This document shows, in pieces, positions 48,420 through 57,399 of a stretch of 64,000 nucleotides of DNA. The stretch is from Pseudoxanthomonas sp. GM95 (lineage in GTDB: Bacteria > Pseudomonadota > Gammaproteobacteria > Xanthomonadales > Xanthomonadaceae): contig NZ_FOAX01000002.1 of assembly GCF_900109775.1 (NCBI RefSeq), positions 1,426,001 through 1,490,000 on the forward strand, read 5' to 3'. The notes below the pieces were generated by a model that saw only the letters and a list, made by a program, of their open reading frames with translations, searched no databases and was not told the DNA's origin. The position numbers and the translations under genes were made by a program. Position 1 is the first letter of the stretch. Every line of letters begins with the position of its first letter.

Positions 48420-48959
48420 TCACTCATCAAGGGGATCGCACGCGTCGCCGTCACCCAGCGCCCGCTGCATCTGTACGGTATCGAGCCAGCGGCCGTGCTT
48501 GCGGCCGATGCCCTGGAACACACCCACGGTGCGGAAGCCGGCGCGTTCGTGCAAGCGCACGGACGCCGCATTGGCGGCTTCGCCGATCACCGCGATCATC
48601 TGGCGAAAGCCACGCGCGGTGCAGTCGTCGATCAGCGCCTTCAGTAACGCGGTGCCGATGCCGTGGCCCTGGTGCGCGGCGTCGACATACACCGTGTTTT
48701 CCACGGTGAAGCGATACGCACGGCGCGCGCGATAGCCGGTGGCATAGGCGTAGCCGGCGATCTGGCCCGCGCGTTCGGCGACCAGGTACGGATAACCCTG
48801 GGCCACGATCGTGGCCATGCGCTGCTGCATTTCGGCGATGTCAGGCCGATCGACTTCGTAGGTCGACACGCTGGTTTCCACCTGCACGCCGTAGATGGCG
48901 GCGATGGCGGCCATGTCCGCATCGCGGACCGGCCGGATCACGGGCGGGTCGAGGCTCAT
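48420..48959 (-). CDS. GNAT-family N-acetyltransferase (phosphinothricin-type)
   Basis: The 179-residue acetyltransferase has the acetyl-CoA binding motif QGHGIGTALLKALID (about residue 100) and the end MIAVIGEAANAASVRLHERAGFR, typical of the Pat/YncA group acting on methionine sulfone, sulfoximine or phosphinothricin-like amino groups. It is 22 bases downstream of aguB, overlapping or abutting the TraB-family gene. Given the polyamine neighbours it might act on an amine, but that is only contextual. Confidence 0.9.
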   Translation of the reverse strand: MSLDPPVIRPVRDADMAAIAAIYGVQVETSVSTYEVDRPDIAEMQQRMATIVAQGYPYLVAERAGQIAGYAYATGYRARRAYRFTVENTVYVDAAHQGHGIGTALLKALIDDCTARGFRQMIAVIGEAANAASVRLHERAGFRTVGVFQGIGRKHGRWLDTVQMQRALGDGDACDPLDE

Positions 48960-48981
48960 GCGGACTGCGCACGCAGTCGCA

Positions 48982-49866
48982 TCAATCGATGTAGCGCTTG
49001 GTCAGGTCGCCGTAGGCGTCGATGCGGCGATCGCGCAGGAACGGCCAGATCCGGCGGACGTGCTCGCTGCGCTGCAGGTCGACCTCGACGCTGAGGATCT
49101 CAGGCGCGCCGCCGGCTTCGGCCAGGAATTCGCCCTGCGGCCCCAGCACGTGGCTGTTGCCCCAGAAATCGATGCCCGAGGCGCCCAGCGGCGAGGCTTC
49201 ATGGCCGACGCGGTTGCAGCTCAGCACCGGCAGGCCATTGGCCACCGCGTGGCCGCGGTGACTCAGCACCCAGGCATCGCGCTGGCGGGCTTTTTCTTCC
49301 TGCACATCCTCCGGGTCCCAGCCGATGGCGGTCGGGTAGAGCAGCAGGTCCGCGCCCGCCAGCGCCATCAGGCGCGCGCCTTCCGGATACCACTGGTCCC
49401 AGCACACCAGCACGCCGAGGCGGCCGACCGATGTATCGATCGGCTTGAAGCCGATATCGCCCGGGGTGAAATAGAACTTCTCGTAGAAGCCCGGATCGTC
49501 CGGGATGTGCATCTTGCGGTACTTGCCGGCGATGCTGCCGTCGGCTTCATAGACCACCGCGGTGTTGTGATACAGGCCGGCGGCACGGCGTTCGAACAGC
49601 GAGCTCACCAGCACGACCTTGTGTTGCTTGGCCAGTTCCGCCAGGCGTGCGGTGCTGGGGCCGGGAATCGGCTCGGCCAGGTCGAACTCGTCCACCGATT
49701 CGTGCTGGCAGAAGTACGCACCGTTGTGCAGCTCCTGCAGCAGCACCAGCTTGGCGCCGCGCTTGGCGGCTTCGGCCACGCGCGTTTCGATCACCGCCAG
49801 GTTGGCATCGGCATCGCCGTGGTTCTTTTCCTGGATCAGGGCAACGGGCAGGGTGCGACGGGTCAT
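48982..49866 (-). CDS. aguB: N-carbamoylputrescine amidase
   Basis: AguB hydrolyses N-carbamoylputrescine to putrescine, CO2 and ammonia. The 294-residue nitrilase-superfamily protein shows the catalytic triad: Glu in LLQELHNGAYF, Lys in YRKMHIPDDP and Cys in VLVCWDQWYPEGAR. The text GFYEKFYFTPGD is typical of AguB rather than other nitrilases. The start at 49866 gives the usual length; a longer frame continues into arginine-rich noise. It follows aguA by 165 bases on the same strand. Confidence 0.96.
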   Translation of the reverse strand: MTRRTLPVALIQEKNHGDADANLAVIETRVAEAAKRGAKLVLLQELHNGAYFCQHESVDEFDLAEPIPGPSTARLAELAKQHKVVLVSSLFERRAAGLYHNTAVVYEADGSIAGKYRKMHIPDDPGFYEKFYFTPGDIGFKPIDTSVGRLGVLVCWDQWYPEGARLMALAGADLLLYPTAIGWDPEDVQEEKARQRDAWVLSHRGHAVANGLPVLSCNRVGHEASPLGASGIDFWGNSHVLGPQGEFLAEAGGAPEILSVEVDLQRSEHVRRIWPFLRDRRIDAYGDLTKRYID

Positions 49867-50031
49867 GGCAGCGATCGGGCAACGGCAGGGAAGGGAAATG
49901 GTAGCGCGACGGGCCAGAAGGCCCGGGTGATGCAATGGATGCGAAGCGCTCGCGTGCGGACACTGCCGCGCCGTGATGCATCGTCGCACTGCGCCTCACT
50001 CCGGCTTGGAGTGAGGCGCAGGCGAGAAAGT

Positions 50032-51063
50032 TCAAGCCGCCAGCAGGCCTTCGGGCAGCTGCATGGTCACGCAATGCAGGCTGCCGTTCTGCCAGATCAG
50101 GGCACGGCAGGGAATCTGCACGATCTCGCGGCCCGGATACGCCTCGGCCAGCACAGCGGCGGCCGGGCCGTCGGCCGGATCGCCGTAGGCGGGCATCAGC
50201 ACCGCGCCATTGAGGATCAGGTAATTGGCGTAACTGGCCGCCAGGCGACGGCCGTCGTCCAGGATCGGCTGCGCCCACGGCAGCGGATACAGCGTGTACG
50301 GCGCGCCGTCGCTGGTGCGCAGAGCGGCCAGTTCGTCGCCCATCGCGGTCAGCTCGGCGTGGTGCACGTCGCTGGTGTCGTCGCAGGCCTGGTAGACGAT
50401 GGCGTTGTCCGGCGCGAAGCGGGCGAGGGTATCGATGTGCGCGTCGGTGTCGTCGCCTTCCAGGTAGCCGTGGTCCAGCCACAGCACGCGGTCTTGGCGC
50501 AGCGTGGACTGCAGGGTGTCGGTGATCTGTTCGCGGCTCGTGTCGGGATGACGCTCGTGCAGGCAGCGCCAGGTCGTCAGCAGCGTGCCGGCGCCATCGG
50601 TCTCGATGCCGCCGCCTTCGAGTGCGAAATCCACGCTCTGCACGTACGCGTCGCGGAACACGCCCGCGCCAGCCAGCGTGCCGACCAGCAGGTCGTCCAG
50701 CGAGGCCTCGTACTTGCCGCCCCAGCCGGTGAAGCGGAAATCCATCAGCTTGAAGCCGTCCTTGCCGCGCAGGCTGATCGGGCCGGAGTCACGCAGCCAA
50801 GTGTCGTTGTACGGTGCCTCGATAAAGCGCACCCGGTCCATGTCCACGCGGGCCGAGCGCAGGCGCGCCTCGGCGTAGATCTGCAGGTCGCCATCGGCCA
50901 CGCAGATCACCACCGGCTGGAAGCGGGTGATGCCGGCCACCAGCGCGATATAGGTCTCTTCGACCGACTCGAGGCGGTCGGCCCAATCGGTGCCAGCGTG
51001 CGGCCACGCGATCAGGATCGCGGACTGGGGCTCCCACTCCGCGGGGAAACGGACATCGGTCAT
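50032..51063 (-). CDS. aguA: agmatine deiminase
   Basis: AguA converts agmatine to N-carbamoylputrescine and ammonia, the first step of the two-enzyme route to putrescine. The 343-residue protein is a pentein-fold enzyme with WLRDSGPI, FALEGGGIETDGAGT, the His of LDHGYLEGDDTDAHID and the nucleophilic Cys in NGSLHCVTMQ near the C-terminus. The start MTDVRFPAEWEPQSA is standard for the family. With aguB it completes arginine-decarboxylase-dependent putrescine synthesis; speA is not here. Confidence 0.96.
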   Translation of the reverse strand: MTDVRFPAEWEPQSAILIAWPHAGTDWADRLESVEETYIALVAGITRFQPVVICVADGDLQIYAEARLRSARVDMDRVRFIEAPYNDTWLRDSGPISLRGKDGFKLMDFRFTGWGGKYEASLDDLLVGTLAGAGVFRDAYVQSVDFALEGGGIETDGAGTLLTTWRCLHERHPDTSREQITDTLQSTLRQDRVLWLDHGYLEGDDTDAHIDTLARFAPDNAIVYQACDDTSDVHHAELTAMGDELAALRTSDGAPYTLYPLPWAQPILDDGRRLAASYANYLILNGAVLMPAYGDPADGPAAAVLAEAYPGREIVQIPCRALIWQNGSLHCVTMQLPEGLLAA

Positions 51064-51180
51064 CGGATTTTTCCATGAGCTGGGCCGGGACGGGTCACCG
51101 GCGATATTTCTAGGGAAGCGCCGCGTCGGGATGATGACGGGCAGGCAACGCGGCGCGCTTGGCGACCGCGTCGCGGTGGT

Positions 51181-51507
51181 TCAGCGGATCGGCGGCTTGG
51201 GGCCGATTTCGTTGGGGCTGGCCTTGTTGGTCACCACGTCGATCACCTTGTTCTTCTCAAAGTACACGGTGAACTGCGGGTAGACCCAGCGGTTGATCGT
51301 CGGCCACTGGCGCTTCTGGCCGCCGCGCGGGTCCATGCGCTGGGCCGGCGCGCCGAACTTGGCTTCCACCTGCGAGGTGGTCAGGCCGCGCACGGGCAGG
51401 TTCGAGGCCGGGTCGCGGGCGCGGTCCACGAGCAGGGTTTCCGACCACGCCTGCGCGCTCAGGCTGGTCAGGGCGATCAGAGACAGCACGGTCAGGCGAC
51501 GCTTCAT
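51181..51507 (-). CDS. small exported protein, unknown function
   Basis: The 108-residue protein has a signal peptide (cleavage near SAQAWS) and a compact domain with LTTSQVEAKFGAPAQRMDP and YPQFTVYFEKNKVIDVV. The G-x-T-x-x-x-V-x-x-x-F-G-x-P pattern recalls the repeat seen in BamE/SmpA-like proteins, but there is no lipobox. ATG 51507 follows GGGGAG; a TTG five codons earlier is less likely. It stands alone between aguA and rpmJ. Function unknown. Confidence 0.8.
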   Translation of the reverse strand: MKRRLTVLSLIALTSLSAQAWSETLLVDRARDPASNLPVRGLTTSQVEAKFGAPAQRMDPRGGQKRQWPTINRWVYPQFTVYFEKNKVIDVVTNKASPNEIGPKPPIR

Positions 51508-51555
51508 GGCAGGGCTCCCCAAGTGAGGCGATCTTTATAGCAGAGGACCGACAAC

Positions 51556-51580
51556 AAAAAACCGCCCATCAAGGGCGGTT
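51556..51580 (-). terminator. rpmJ terminator
   Basis: On the minus strand ACCGCCC-TTGAT-GGGCGGT is followed by TTTTT, 27 bases after the rpmJ stop. Confidence 0.9.
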
Positions 51581-51606
51581 CTTCGTTGCCGCACTGGCGC
51601 CAGAAA

Positions 51607-51732
51607 TCAGCGCTGGCGGGCCTTGAAGCGCGGGTTGGACTTGCAGATCACGAAGACCTTGCCACGACGGCGAACCACCTTGCAGTCGCGGTGACGGGCC
51701 TTCGCCGACTTCAGGGAGGACAGGACCTTCAT
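51607..51732 (-). CDS. rpmJ: ribosomal protein L36, zinc-independent (YkgO) type
   Basis: The 41-residue product begins [18 protein letters not shown] and ends [14 protein letters not shown], a close match to E. coli YkgO, the second L36. Classical L36 has a Cys3-His zinc ribbon (C11, C14, C27, H32). Here the first cysteine and the histidine are missing, so zinc cannot be held by the standard set. In several bacteria this form is induced under zinc shortage. No Zur-like site is obvious. The gene is monocistronic with its own terminator. Confidence 0.95.
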   Translation of the reverse strand: MKVLSSLKSAKARHRDCKVVRRRGKVFVICKSNPRFKARQR

Positions 51733-51906
51733 GATGTAAAACCTCGGCGTGGAATGGAGTGAAGCGTACTAAGCCGCCCATTCTATCCTGGCTTTCCGAG
51801 CTGATTCAAGCAGTTGGGCGAAATTTCTTTCGTGGCACCAAATTTGGGTCGGCGAACGTGCGCGTTCGGACATAATTTCATGCTTTCACGCCCACAGGTA
51901 CTTGCA

Positions 51907-52587
51907 ATGACTTCACCGATCCCCGTGCTCACCATCGATGGCCCTTCCGGGGCGGGCAAGGGGACGGTCAGCCGCATGGTGGCCTCGCGCCTAGGCTGGC
52001 ATTACCTGGATTCCGGTGCGCTTTATCGCGCCGTTGGTGTGGCCGCCAGCTGGGCGGACCTGGATCTGTCCGACGCTGCGGCCCTGGTGCGTTGCACCTT
52101 CGATACAACCGTGACCTTCCGGGACGAGGCGGGAGCGGACATGCGGGTGATCGTGAACGGGGTCGATGCGACCGACGAGCTGCGCCTGGAAACCACCGGG
52201 ACCGTGGCCTCGGCCATCGCCGCCATTCCCGAGGTCCGTTCGGCGCTGAAGGAGCGTCAGCGGGCGTTTCGGGCCGCGCCGGGACTGGTGGCCGACGGCC
52301 GGGACATGGGCACGGTCATCTTCTCCGACGCCCCGTACAAGGTGTTTCTGACCGCCAGCGCGGAGGAGCGCGCCGAGCGGCGCTATAAGCAGTTGAAAGA
52401 CAAGGGAGTTTCGGTGACAATTGACGGTCTGCTGCGCGAGATCCTCGCGCGCGACGCCCGCGATGCCCAACGCACGGTGGCGCCGCTGCGGCCGGCCGAA
52501 GACGCCGTCCTCATCGACACCACCGGACTTGGCATCGAAGCCGTCGTCCAGCGGGTGTTGGCCTTGGTGCCAGCATCCGCGGCCTGA
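51907..52587 (+). CDS. cmk: cytidylate kinase
   Basis: Cmk phosphorylates CMP and dCMP to the diphosphates. The 226-residue product has the P-loop [12 protein letters not shown] (about 11-22), [11 protein letters not shown] and the [10 protein letters not shown] motif with RAERRYKQL lid residues. ATG 51907 gives the conserved [12 protein letters not shown] opening; an ATG nine codons earlier (51880) is less likely. It precedes rpsA by 157 bases, the common cmk-rpsA-ihfB order of gammaproteobacteria. Confidence 0.96.
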   Translation: MTSPIPVLTIDGPSGAGKGTVSRMVASRLGWHYLDSGALYRAVGVAASWADLDLSDAAALVRCTFDTTVTFRDEAGADMRVIVNGVDATDELRLETTGTVASAIAAIPEVRSALKERQRAFRAAPGLVADGRDMGTVIFSDAPYKVFLTASAEERAERRYKQLKDKGVSVTIDGLLREILARDARDAQRTVAPLRPAEDAVLIDTTGLGIEAVVQRVLALVPASAA

Positions 52588-52744
52588 AAGGCCTTTCGCA
52601 GCAGATCCGCGCCCTGGCGGCAATTCCGCCGGCAGGGTTAATCAACCAACTACACACGGCAGCCTTCTTGGTGCCTCAACGGGTGGACAGGGGCAAAGGC
52701 CGAAAGGCAGCCGCCTGTCCGTGTGTCCAACTGAGTATTCAACA

Positions 52745-54436
52745 ATGACCGAATCATTTGCAGAACTGTTTGAGCAGAGCCAGCAGCACCTGGCCAAGCT
52801 GAAGCCGGGCGCCATCGTCGTCGGCACCGTGGTCGAGGTGCGTAACGACGTGGTGGTGATCAACGCCGGCCTGAAGTCCGAAGGCATCGTGCCGATCGAA
52901 CAGTTCCGTAACGACGCCGGCGAGATCGACGTGGGTGTGGGCGACCAGGTCAAGGTCGCGCTGGACTCCCTCGAAAATGGCTTTGGCGAAACCGTCCTGT
53001 CGCGCGAGAAGGCCAAGCGCGCCATGGTGTGGGACGAGCTGGAAGAAGCCCTCGAGAAGAACGAAACCATCACCGGTCGCATCAGCGGCAAGGTCAAGGG
53101 TGGTTTCACCGTCGACATCAAGGACGTCCGCGCGTTCCTGCCCGGTTCGCTGGTCGATGTGCGCCCCGTGCGCGATCCCGGCTACCTGGAAGGCAAGGAG
53201 CTTGAGTTCAAGCTCATCAAGCTGGACCGCAAGCGCAATAACGTCGTCGTGTCGCGTCGTGCCGTCGTCGAGTCCGAGCACTCCGAGGAGCGCGAGGCTC
53301 TGATGGACAAGCTGCAGGAAGGCGTGGTGCTGAAGGGTGTGGTCAAGAACCTCACCGACTACGGCGCATTCGTCGACCTGGGTGGCATCGACGGCCTGCT
53401 GCACATCACCGACATGGCCTGGAAGCGCGTGCGTCATCCGTCCGAAGTCGTGGAAGTGGGCCAGGAGCTGGAAGTGCGCGTGCTCAAGTACGACCGCGAG
53501 CGCAACCGCGTCAGCCTGGGCCTGAAGCAGCTGGGCGAGGATCCGTGGGACAACATCGCCCGCCGTTACCCGTCCAACAGCCGCGTCTACGGCAAGGTCT
53601 CCAACGTCACCGATTACGGCGCGTTCGTCGAGATCGAGCCGGGCGTCGAAGGCCTGGTGCACGTGTCCGAGATGGATTGGACCAACAAGAACGTCAACCC
53701 GTCGAAGGTTGTGCAGGTCGGTGACGAAGTCGAAGTCATGGTCCTGGACGTGGACGAGGAGCGTCGCCGCATCTCGCTGGGCATGAAGCAGGTCGCCGCC
53801 AATCCGTGGGAGACCTTCGCAGCCATCTACAAGAAGAACGACAAGGTGTCCGGTCAGATCAAGTCGATCACTGACTTCGGCATCTTCATCGGTCTGGATG
53901 GCGGCATCGACGGCCTGATCCACCTGTCGGACATCAGCTGGAACTCCACTGGCGAAGACATCGCGCGCAACTTCAAGAAGGGCGACACGCTGGAAGCCGT
54001 GGTCCTGGCCGTTGACCCGGAGCGCGAGCGCATCAGCCTGGGCGTCAAGCAGCTGGAGCAGGATCCGTTCGGCCAGTACATGGCGTCGAACCCGAAGGGC
54101 ACCAAGGTCGAAGGCACCGTCAAGGAAGTCGACGCCAAGGGCGCCACCATCGAGCTCGCAGACGGCGTCGAAGGCTACGTGATGGCCCGCGACATCTCCC
54201 ACGACCGCGTGGACGATGCCAGTCAGCACCTGAAGGTCGGCCAGAAGATCGAAGCCAAGTTCATGGGCATGGACCGTAAGGGCCGCACCCTGCAGCTGTC
54301 GATCAAGGCCAAGGACGAGGCGGAAACCGCCGAAGCCCTGGCTGAGTACAACAAGACCACGGCCGAAGCCTCGACCGGTACCACCAGCCTGGGCGCCCTG
54401 CTGCGCGCGCAGCTGGACGGCGGCAAGTCCGAGTAA
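52745..54436 (+). CDS. rpsA: 30S ribosomal protein S1
   Basis: S1 is the largest 30S protein and helps bind structured mRNAs at initiation. The 563-residue product has six S1 RNA-binding repeats. The first two (about 20-175) bind the ribosome and the last four (about 190-555) show repeated [23 protein letters not shown] signatures. The start [12 protein letters not shown] is standard. The 157-base leader after cmk is long enough for S1 autoregulation as in E. coli, but I have not identified the specific structure. Confidence 0.98.
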   Translation: MTESFAELFEQSQQHLAKLKPGAIVVGTVVEVRNDVVVINAGLKSEGIVPIEQFRNDAGEIDVGVGDQVKVALDSLENGFGETVLSREKAKRAMVWDELEEALEKNETITGRISGKVKGGFTVDIKDVRAFLPGSLVDVRPVRDPGYLEGKELEFKLIKLDRKRNNVVVSRRAVVESEHSEEREALMDKLQEGVVLKGVVKNLTDYGAFVDLGGIDGLLHITDMAWKRVRHPSEVVEVGQELEVRVLKYDRERNRVSLGLKQLGEDPWDNIARRYPSNSRVYGKVSNVTDYGAFVEIEPGVEGLVHVSEMDWTNKNVNPSKVVQVGDEVEVMVLDVDEERRRISLGMKQVAANPWETFAAIYKKNDKVSGQIKSITDFGIFIGLDGGIDGLIHLSDISWNSTGEDIARNFKKGDTLEAVVLAVDPERERISLGVKQLEQDPFGQYMASNPKGTKVEGTVKEVDAKGATIELADGVEGYVMARDISHDRVDDASQHLKVGQKIEAKFMGMDRKGRTLQLSIKAKDEAETAEALAEYNKTTAEASTGTTSLGALLRAQLDGGKSE

Positions 54437-54455
54437 GTCTGTCGTACGCGTGAAG

Positions 54456-54489
54456 CCACGCCGGCCCGGTTCGTCCGGGCCGGCCGTGG
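54456..54489 (+). terminator. strong hairpin between rpsA and ihfB
   Basis: Nine-base arms CCGGCCCGG and CCGGGCCGG with a TTCGT loop, extended by CCACG/CGTGG with a one-base bulge. No T-run follows, so it may attenuate or protect rather than end the rpsA transcript; ihfB starts 28 bases later. Confidence 0.5.
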
Positions 54490-54517
54490 TCATGTCCAAC
54501 GTTCCACATCGCAGACG

Positions 54518-54826
54518 ATGACGAAATCCGAACTGATCGAAATCCTGACCCGCAAGCAGCCGCACCTGAAGCCGGATGACGTCGACCTCGCGGTCAAGTC
54601 ATTGCTGGAGATGATGGGAGGCGCGCTGACGCGTGGCGAACGGATCGAGATCCGCGGTTTCGGCAGCTTTTCGCTGCACTATCGTCCGCCGCGCATGGGC
54701 CGCAATCCCAAGACCGGTGATCCGGTTGCATTGCCGGCCAAGCATGTGCCCCATTTCAAGCCGGGCAAGGAGCTGCGCGAACGCGTGAGCACCGTGGCGC
54801 CCATCGAGGAAATCGGCAGCGAGTAA
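54518..54826 (+). CDS. ihfB: integration host factor subunit beta
   Basis: The 102-residue DNA-bending protein pairs with IhfA (not in the window). Diagnostic text: [17 protein letters not shown], the [20 protein letters not shown] arm, and [30 protein letters not shown] with the Pro that intercalates DNA. The location behind rpsA is conserved. The C-terminus is slightly longer than in E. coli (94 residues). Confidence 0.97.
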   Translation: MTKSELIEILTRKQPHLKPDDVDLAVKSLLEMMGGALTRGERIEIRGFGSFSLHYRPPRMGRNPKTGDPVALPAKHVPHFKPGKELRERVSTVAPIEEIGSE

Positions 54827-54932
54827 TCGCCTGTTCCGATGCCTCCAGGCCTTCCTTATGGATGGCTCCGTTTTACCTTCTCCTTCGGTCTGCCTCGGCT
54901 AAGCTAGGCCCCAACGTTTCCGGAGGGATCCC

Positions 54933-55229
54933 ATGAATGTCTTTCGTCTGATCATTGCCCTGGCGTTTCTCGCCATCGGGCTGGTCATCGGCATCCTCAA
55001 TACCCAGCCGATCACGCTCAACCTGCTGTTCACGCAGATCTCGACCGGCTCTGGCGCCGCGATCATCGTGTCACTGCTGGCCGGTGTCTGCATCGGCGCC
55101 CTGATCGTCCTGGCCACCGTGGCCTGGCCGCTGTATGCGCGCCTGCGCAAGGCGGGCAAGCTGACGGCGTCCCCGACACCTACCGCCGCACGCGGCACCA
55201 CCGACGCCCCCCCGGGCACCGGAGTCTGA
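54933..55229 (+). CDS. lapA: LapA-domain membrane protein
   Basis: The 98-residue protein has two membrane segments (about 3-23 and 43-65) with the LapA text NTQPITLNLLFTQI between, and a basic C-terminus. LapA works with LapB in controlling LpxC proteolysis and lipopolysaccharide assembly. GGAGG lies 7 bases before the ATG. It is followed after 4 bases by lapB, so the two are one operon. Confidence 0.93.
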   Translation: MNVFRLIIALAFLAIGLVIGILNTQPITLNLLFTQISTGSGAAIIVSLLAGVCIGALIVLATVAWPLYARLRKAGKLTASPTPTAARGTTDAPPGTGV

Positions 55230-55233
55230 TTCG

Positions 55234-56412
55234 ATGGAGTTCCTCAACCAGTGGTTCTGGTTCGTGCTGTTCGTGCCGCTGGCGGCGCTGGTGGGCTGGG
55301 TCATTGGCCGGCGCGGTGGCCAACGCCACAACGTCAGCCAGGTCAGCCATCTGTCTAGTACCTATTTCCGCGGTCTGAACTATCTGCTCAATGAGCAGCC
55401 GGACAAGGCGATCGAGCTGTTCCTGCACATCGCCGAACTGGACAAGGAAACCTTCGAAACCCAAGTCGCGTTGGGGCATCTGTTCCGGCGTCGTGGCGAA
55501 GTCGATCGCGCGATCCGTCTGCACCAGGGCCTGGTCCAGCGCAACGACCTGAGCGATCAGCAGCGCGTGCAGGCCATGCTGGCGCTGGGCGAGGACTACA
55601 TGAAGTCCGGCCTGCTGGACCGCGCCGAGACCGTCTTCACCGATCTGGCCCGGATCGACCAGCGTGCTCCGCAAGCGCTGCGTCACCTGATCGGCATCTA
55701 CCAGGCCGAGCGTGACTGGGAAAAAGCGATCGACAACGCCAACCGCTTCGAGGAAGTGACCGGCGAGCCGATGGGCAAGCTGGTGTCGCAGTTCGAATGC
55801 GAGCTGGCCGAGCGCTACCGCACCGCGCACGCCATCGATTCTGCGCGCGGCGCGATCGCGCGCGCCTACCAGGCTGATGCCAAGTCAGTGCGCGCGGGCA
55901 TCCTGGAAGGTCGGCTTGAAGTCGAGGTGGGCAATCCAGACGCTGCGATCCGTGCCTTTGAGCGCGCCGCGCGGCATGACCCGGATTACCTGCCCGAGAT
56001 CCTGCCGGGCCTGCTGGCCAGTTACGACAAGGTCGGCGACGTCTCGGGCGCGCGCGCCTTCCTGTCGGAGATGTGCGAGCACTATCGCGGCATCGCGCCA
56101 GTGCTGGCGCTGACCCGCCTGGTGGAAAAACACGATGGCCTGCATGAGGCGCGCGTCTATCTGGCACGGCAGCTCAAGGACCGACCTTCGGTCCGTGGCG
56201 AAGCGGCGCTGATCGATCTCACGCTGTCCGAGGGTGCGGATTCGACGGCGACCCTGCACGACCTCAAGCACATTACCGATCAGCTGCTGGTCCGCAATCC
56301 GAGCTATCGCTGCACACGCTGCGGCTTCGGCGCCCGCACCCATCACTGGCAGTGCCCGAGCTGCAAGGAGTGGGGCACGGTGAAGCCACTGCTGAACTAC
56401 GCCGTCGTCTGA
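55234..56412 (+). CDS. lapB: LPS assembly regulator LapB
   Basis: LapB promotes FtsH-dependent breakdown of LpxC and so sets lipid A output. The 392-residue protein has an N-terminal membrane anchor (about 5-24), nine or so TPR repeats (about 45-345) and a C-terminal rubredoxin-type zinc site CTRCGFGARTHHWQCPSC, with Cys pairs about 18 residues apart. Its stop overlaps the next gene by one base (TGATG), so the glycan transferase downstream is translationally coupled. Confidence 0.95.
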   Translation: MEFLNQWFWFVLFVPLAALVGWVIGRRGGQRHNVSQVSHLSSTYFRGLNYLLNEQPDKAIELFLHIAELDKETFETQVALGHLFRRRGEVDRAIRLHQGLVQRNDLSDQQRVQAMLALGEDYMKSGLLDRAETVFTDLARIDQRAPQALRHLIGIYQAERDWEKAIDNANRFEEVTGEPMGKLVSQFECELAERYRTAHAIDSARGAIARAYQADAKSVRAGILEGRLEVEVGNPDAAIRAFERAARHDPDYLPEILPGLLASYDKVGDVSGARAFLSEMCEHYRGIAPVLALTRLVEKHDGLHEARVYLARQLKDRPSVRGEAALIDLTLSEGADSTATLHDLKHITDQLLVRNPSYRCTRCGFGARTHHWQCPSCKEWGTVKPLLNYAVV

Positions 56413-57389
56413 TGCCGGGACTGGTGCCGTGGTTGCTGCTGCATCTGGCTGCCGCAGCGGTGTTGACCTGGTTGACCCGGCGCTACGCGCTCGGCCGCGG
56501 GCTGCTCGATACGCCAGGCGCACGTCGCAGCCACACGCAGCCCACCCCGCGCGGTGGCGGGATCGCGATCGTGTTGGTCGTGTTGGCGGCGTGCGCGTGG
56601 GGTGCGCTTCACTCGTCGGACCATGGCGCGGCGATCAGCTTGTTCGCGGCGGGCCTGGTCCTGGTGGCAGGGATTGGTTGGCTCGACGATCACCGTCCGC
56701 TGCCGGCCTCGCGGCGGTTTGTCGTCCATCTGCTGGCTGCATCTTCGCTTGCGAGCGCGCTATGGCTGGAAGCGTTGCCTTGGTGGCAGGTGGCGCTGGG
56801 CTGGGGGCTGGCGGTCTGCCTGATCAATATCTGGAATTTCATGGATGGCATCAACGGGCTGGCGGCCAGCCAGGCCGCGATTGCCGCCGCCGGATTTTCA
56901 CTGCTGCTGCCGGCGCCCTGGAGCTGGGTGGGTTGGGCACTCTGCGCGGGTTGCCTGGGATTCCTGCCGTTCAATTTTCCGCGCGCCAGGATCTTCATGG
57001 GCGATGTCGGGAGCGGGGCGCTGGGCTATCTGCTGGCATCGCTTACAGCCTTGAGCCTCAAGGCTGCGGTGTCGCCGTTCGTACTGCTGCTGCCGTTAGT
57101 GGTGTTCTGCATTGACGCTGGCTTCACGTTGCTGCGTCGTGTACTGCGCGGCGAAGCGTGGTGGCAGCCGCATACCACGCATGCCTACCAGTGCGCCGCG
57201 CGCCGCCTGGGGCATACCTGGGTCACGATGGCTTGTGCACTGTTCTCCTTGACCGCTACGATTCTGATGCTGATCGCCCGGCAGGGAACCGTTCTGCTGG
57301 GGTTCAGTATGTTGATCCTTTCCTGCTCGTTCGCTGCCTGGACCTGGATGTGGATACAGCGCCGCGCCAGGACATTGCCCCAAGGATGA
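56412..57389 (+). CDS. polyprenyl-phosphate sugar-1-phosphate transferase (WbpL/WecA family)
   Basis: The 325-residue membrane enzyme transfers a HexNAc-1-phosphate from UDP to undecaprenyl phosphate, starting O-antigen or similar glycan synthesis. It has about ten membrane segments. Metal and substrate motifs are GWLDDHRPLP (DDx), NIWNFMDGINGLA and FPRARIFMGDVGSGALGYLL. The size and text fit the Pseudomonas WbpL and E. coli WecA group. ATG 56412 starts within the lapB stop. It is followed by a WbpM-like gene after 10 bases. Confidence 0.9.
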   Translation: MPGLVPWLLLHLAAAAVLTWLTRRYALGRGLLDTPGARRSHTQPTPRGGGIAIVLVVLAACAWGALHSSDHGAAISLFAAGLVLVAGIGWLDDHRPLPASRRFVVHLLAASSLASALWLEALPWWQVALGWGLAVCLINIWNFMDGINGLAASQAAIAAAGFSLLLPAPWSWVGWALCAGCLGFLPFNFPRARIFMGDVGSGALGYLLASLTALSLKAAVSPFVLLLPLVVFCIDAGFTLLRRVLRGEAWWQPHTTHAYQCAARRLGHTWVTMACALFSLTATILMLIARQGTVLLGFSMLILSCSFAAWTWMWIQRRARTLPQG

Positions 57390-57399
57390 GGATCACTGA

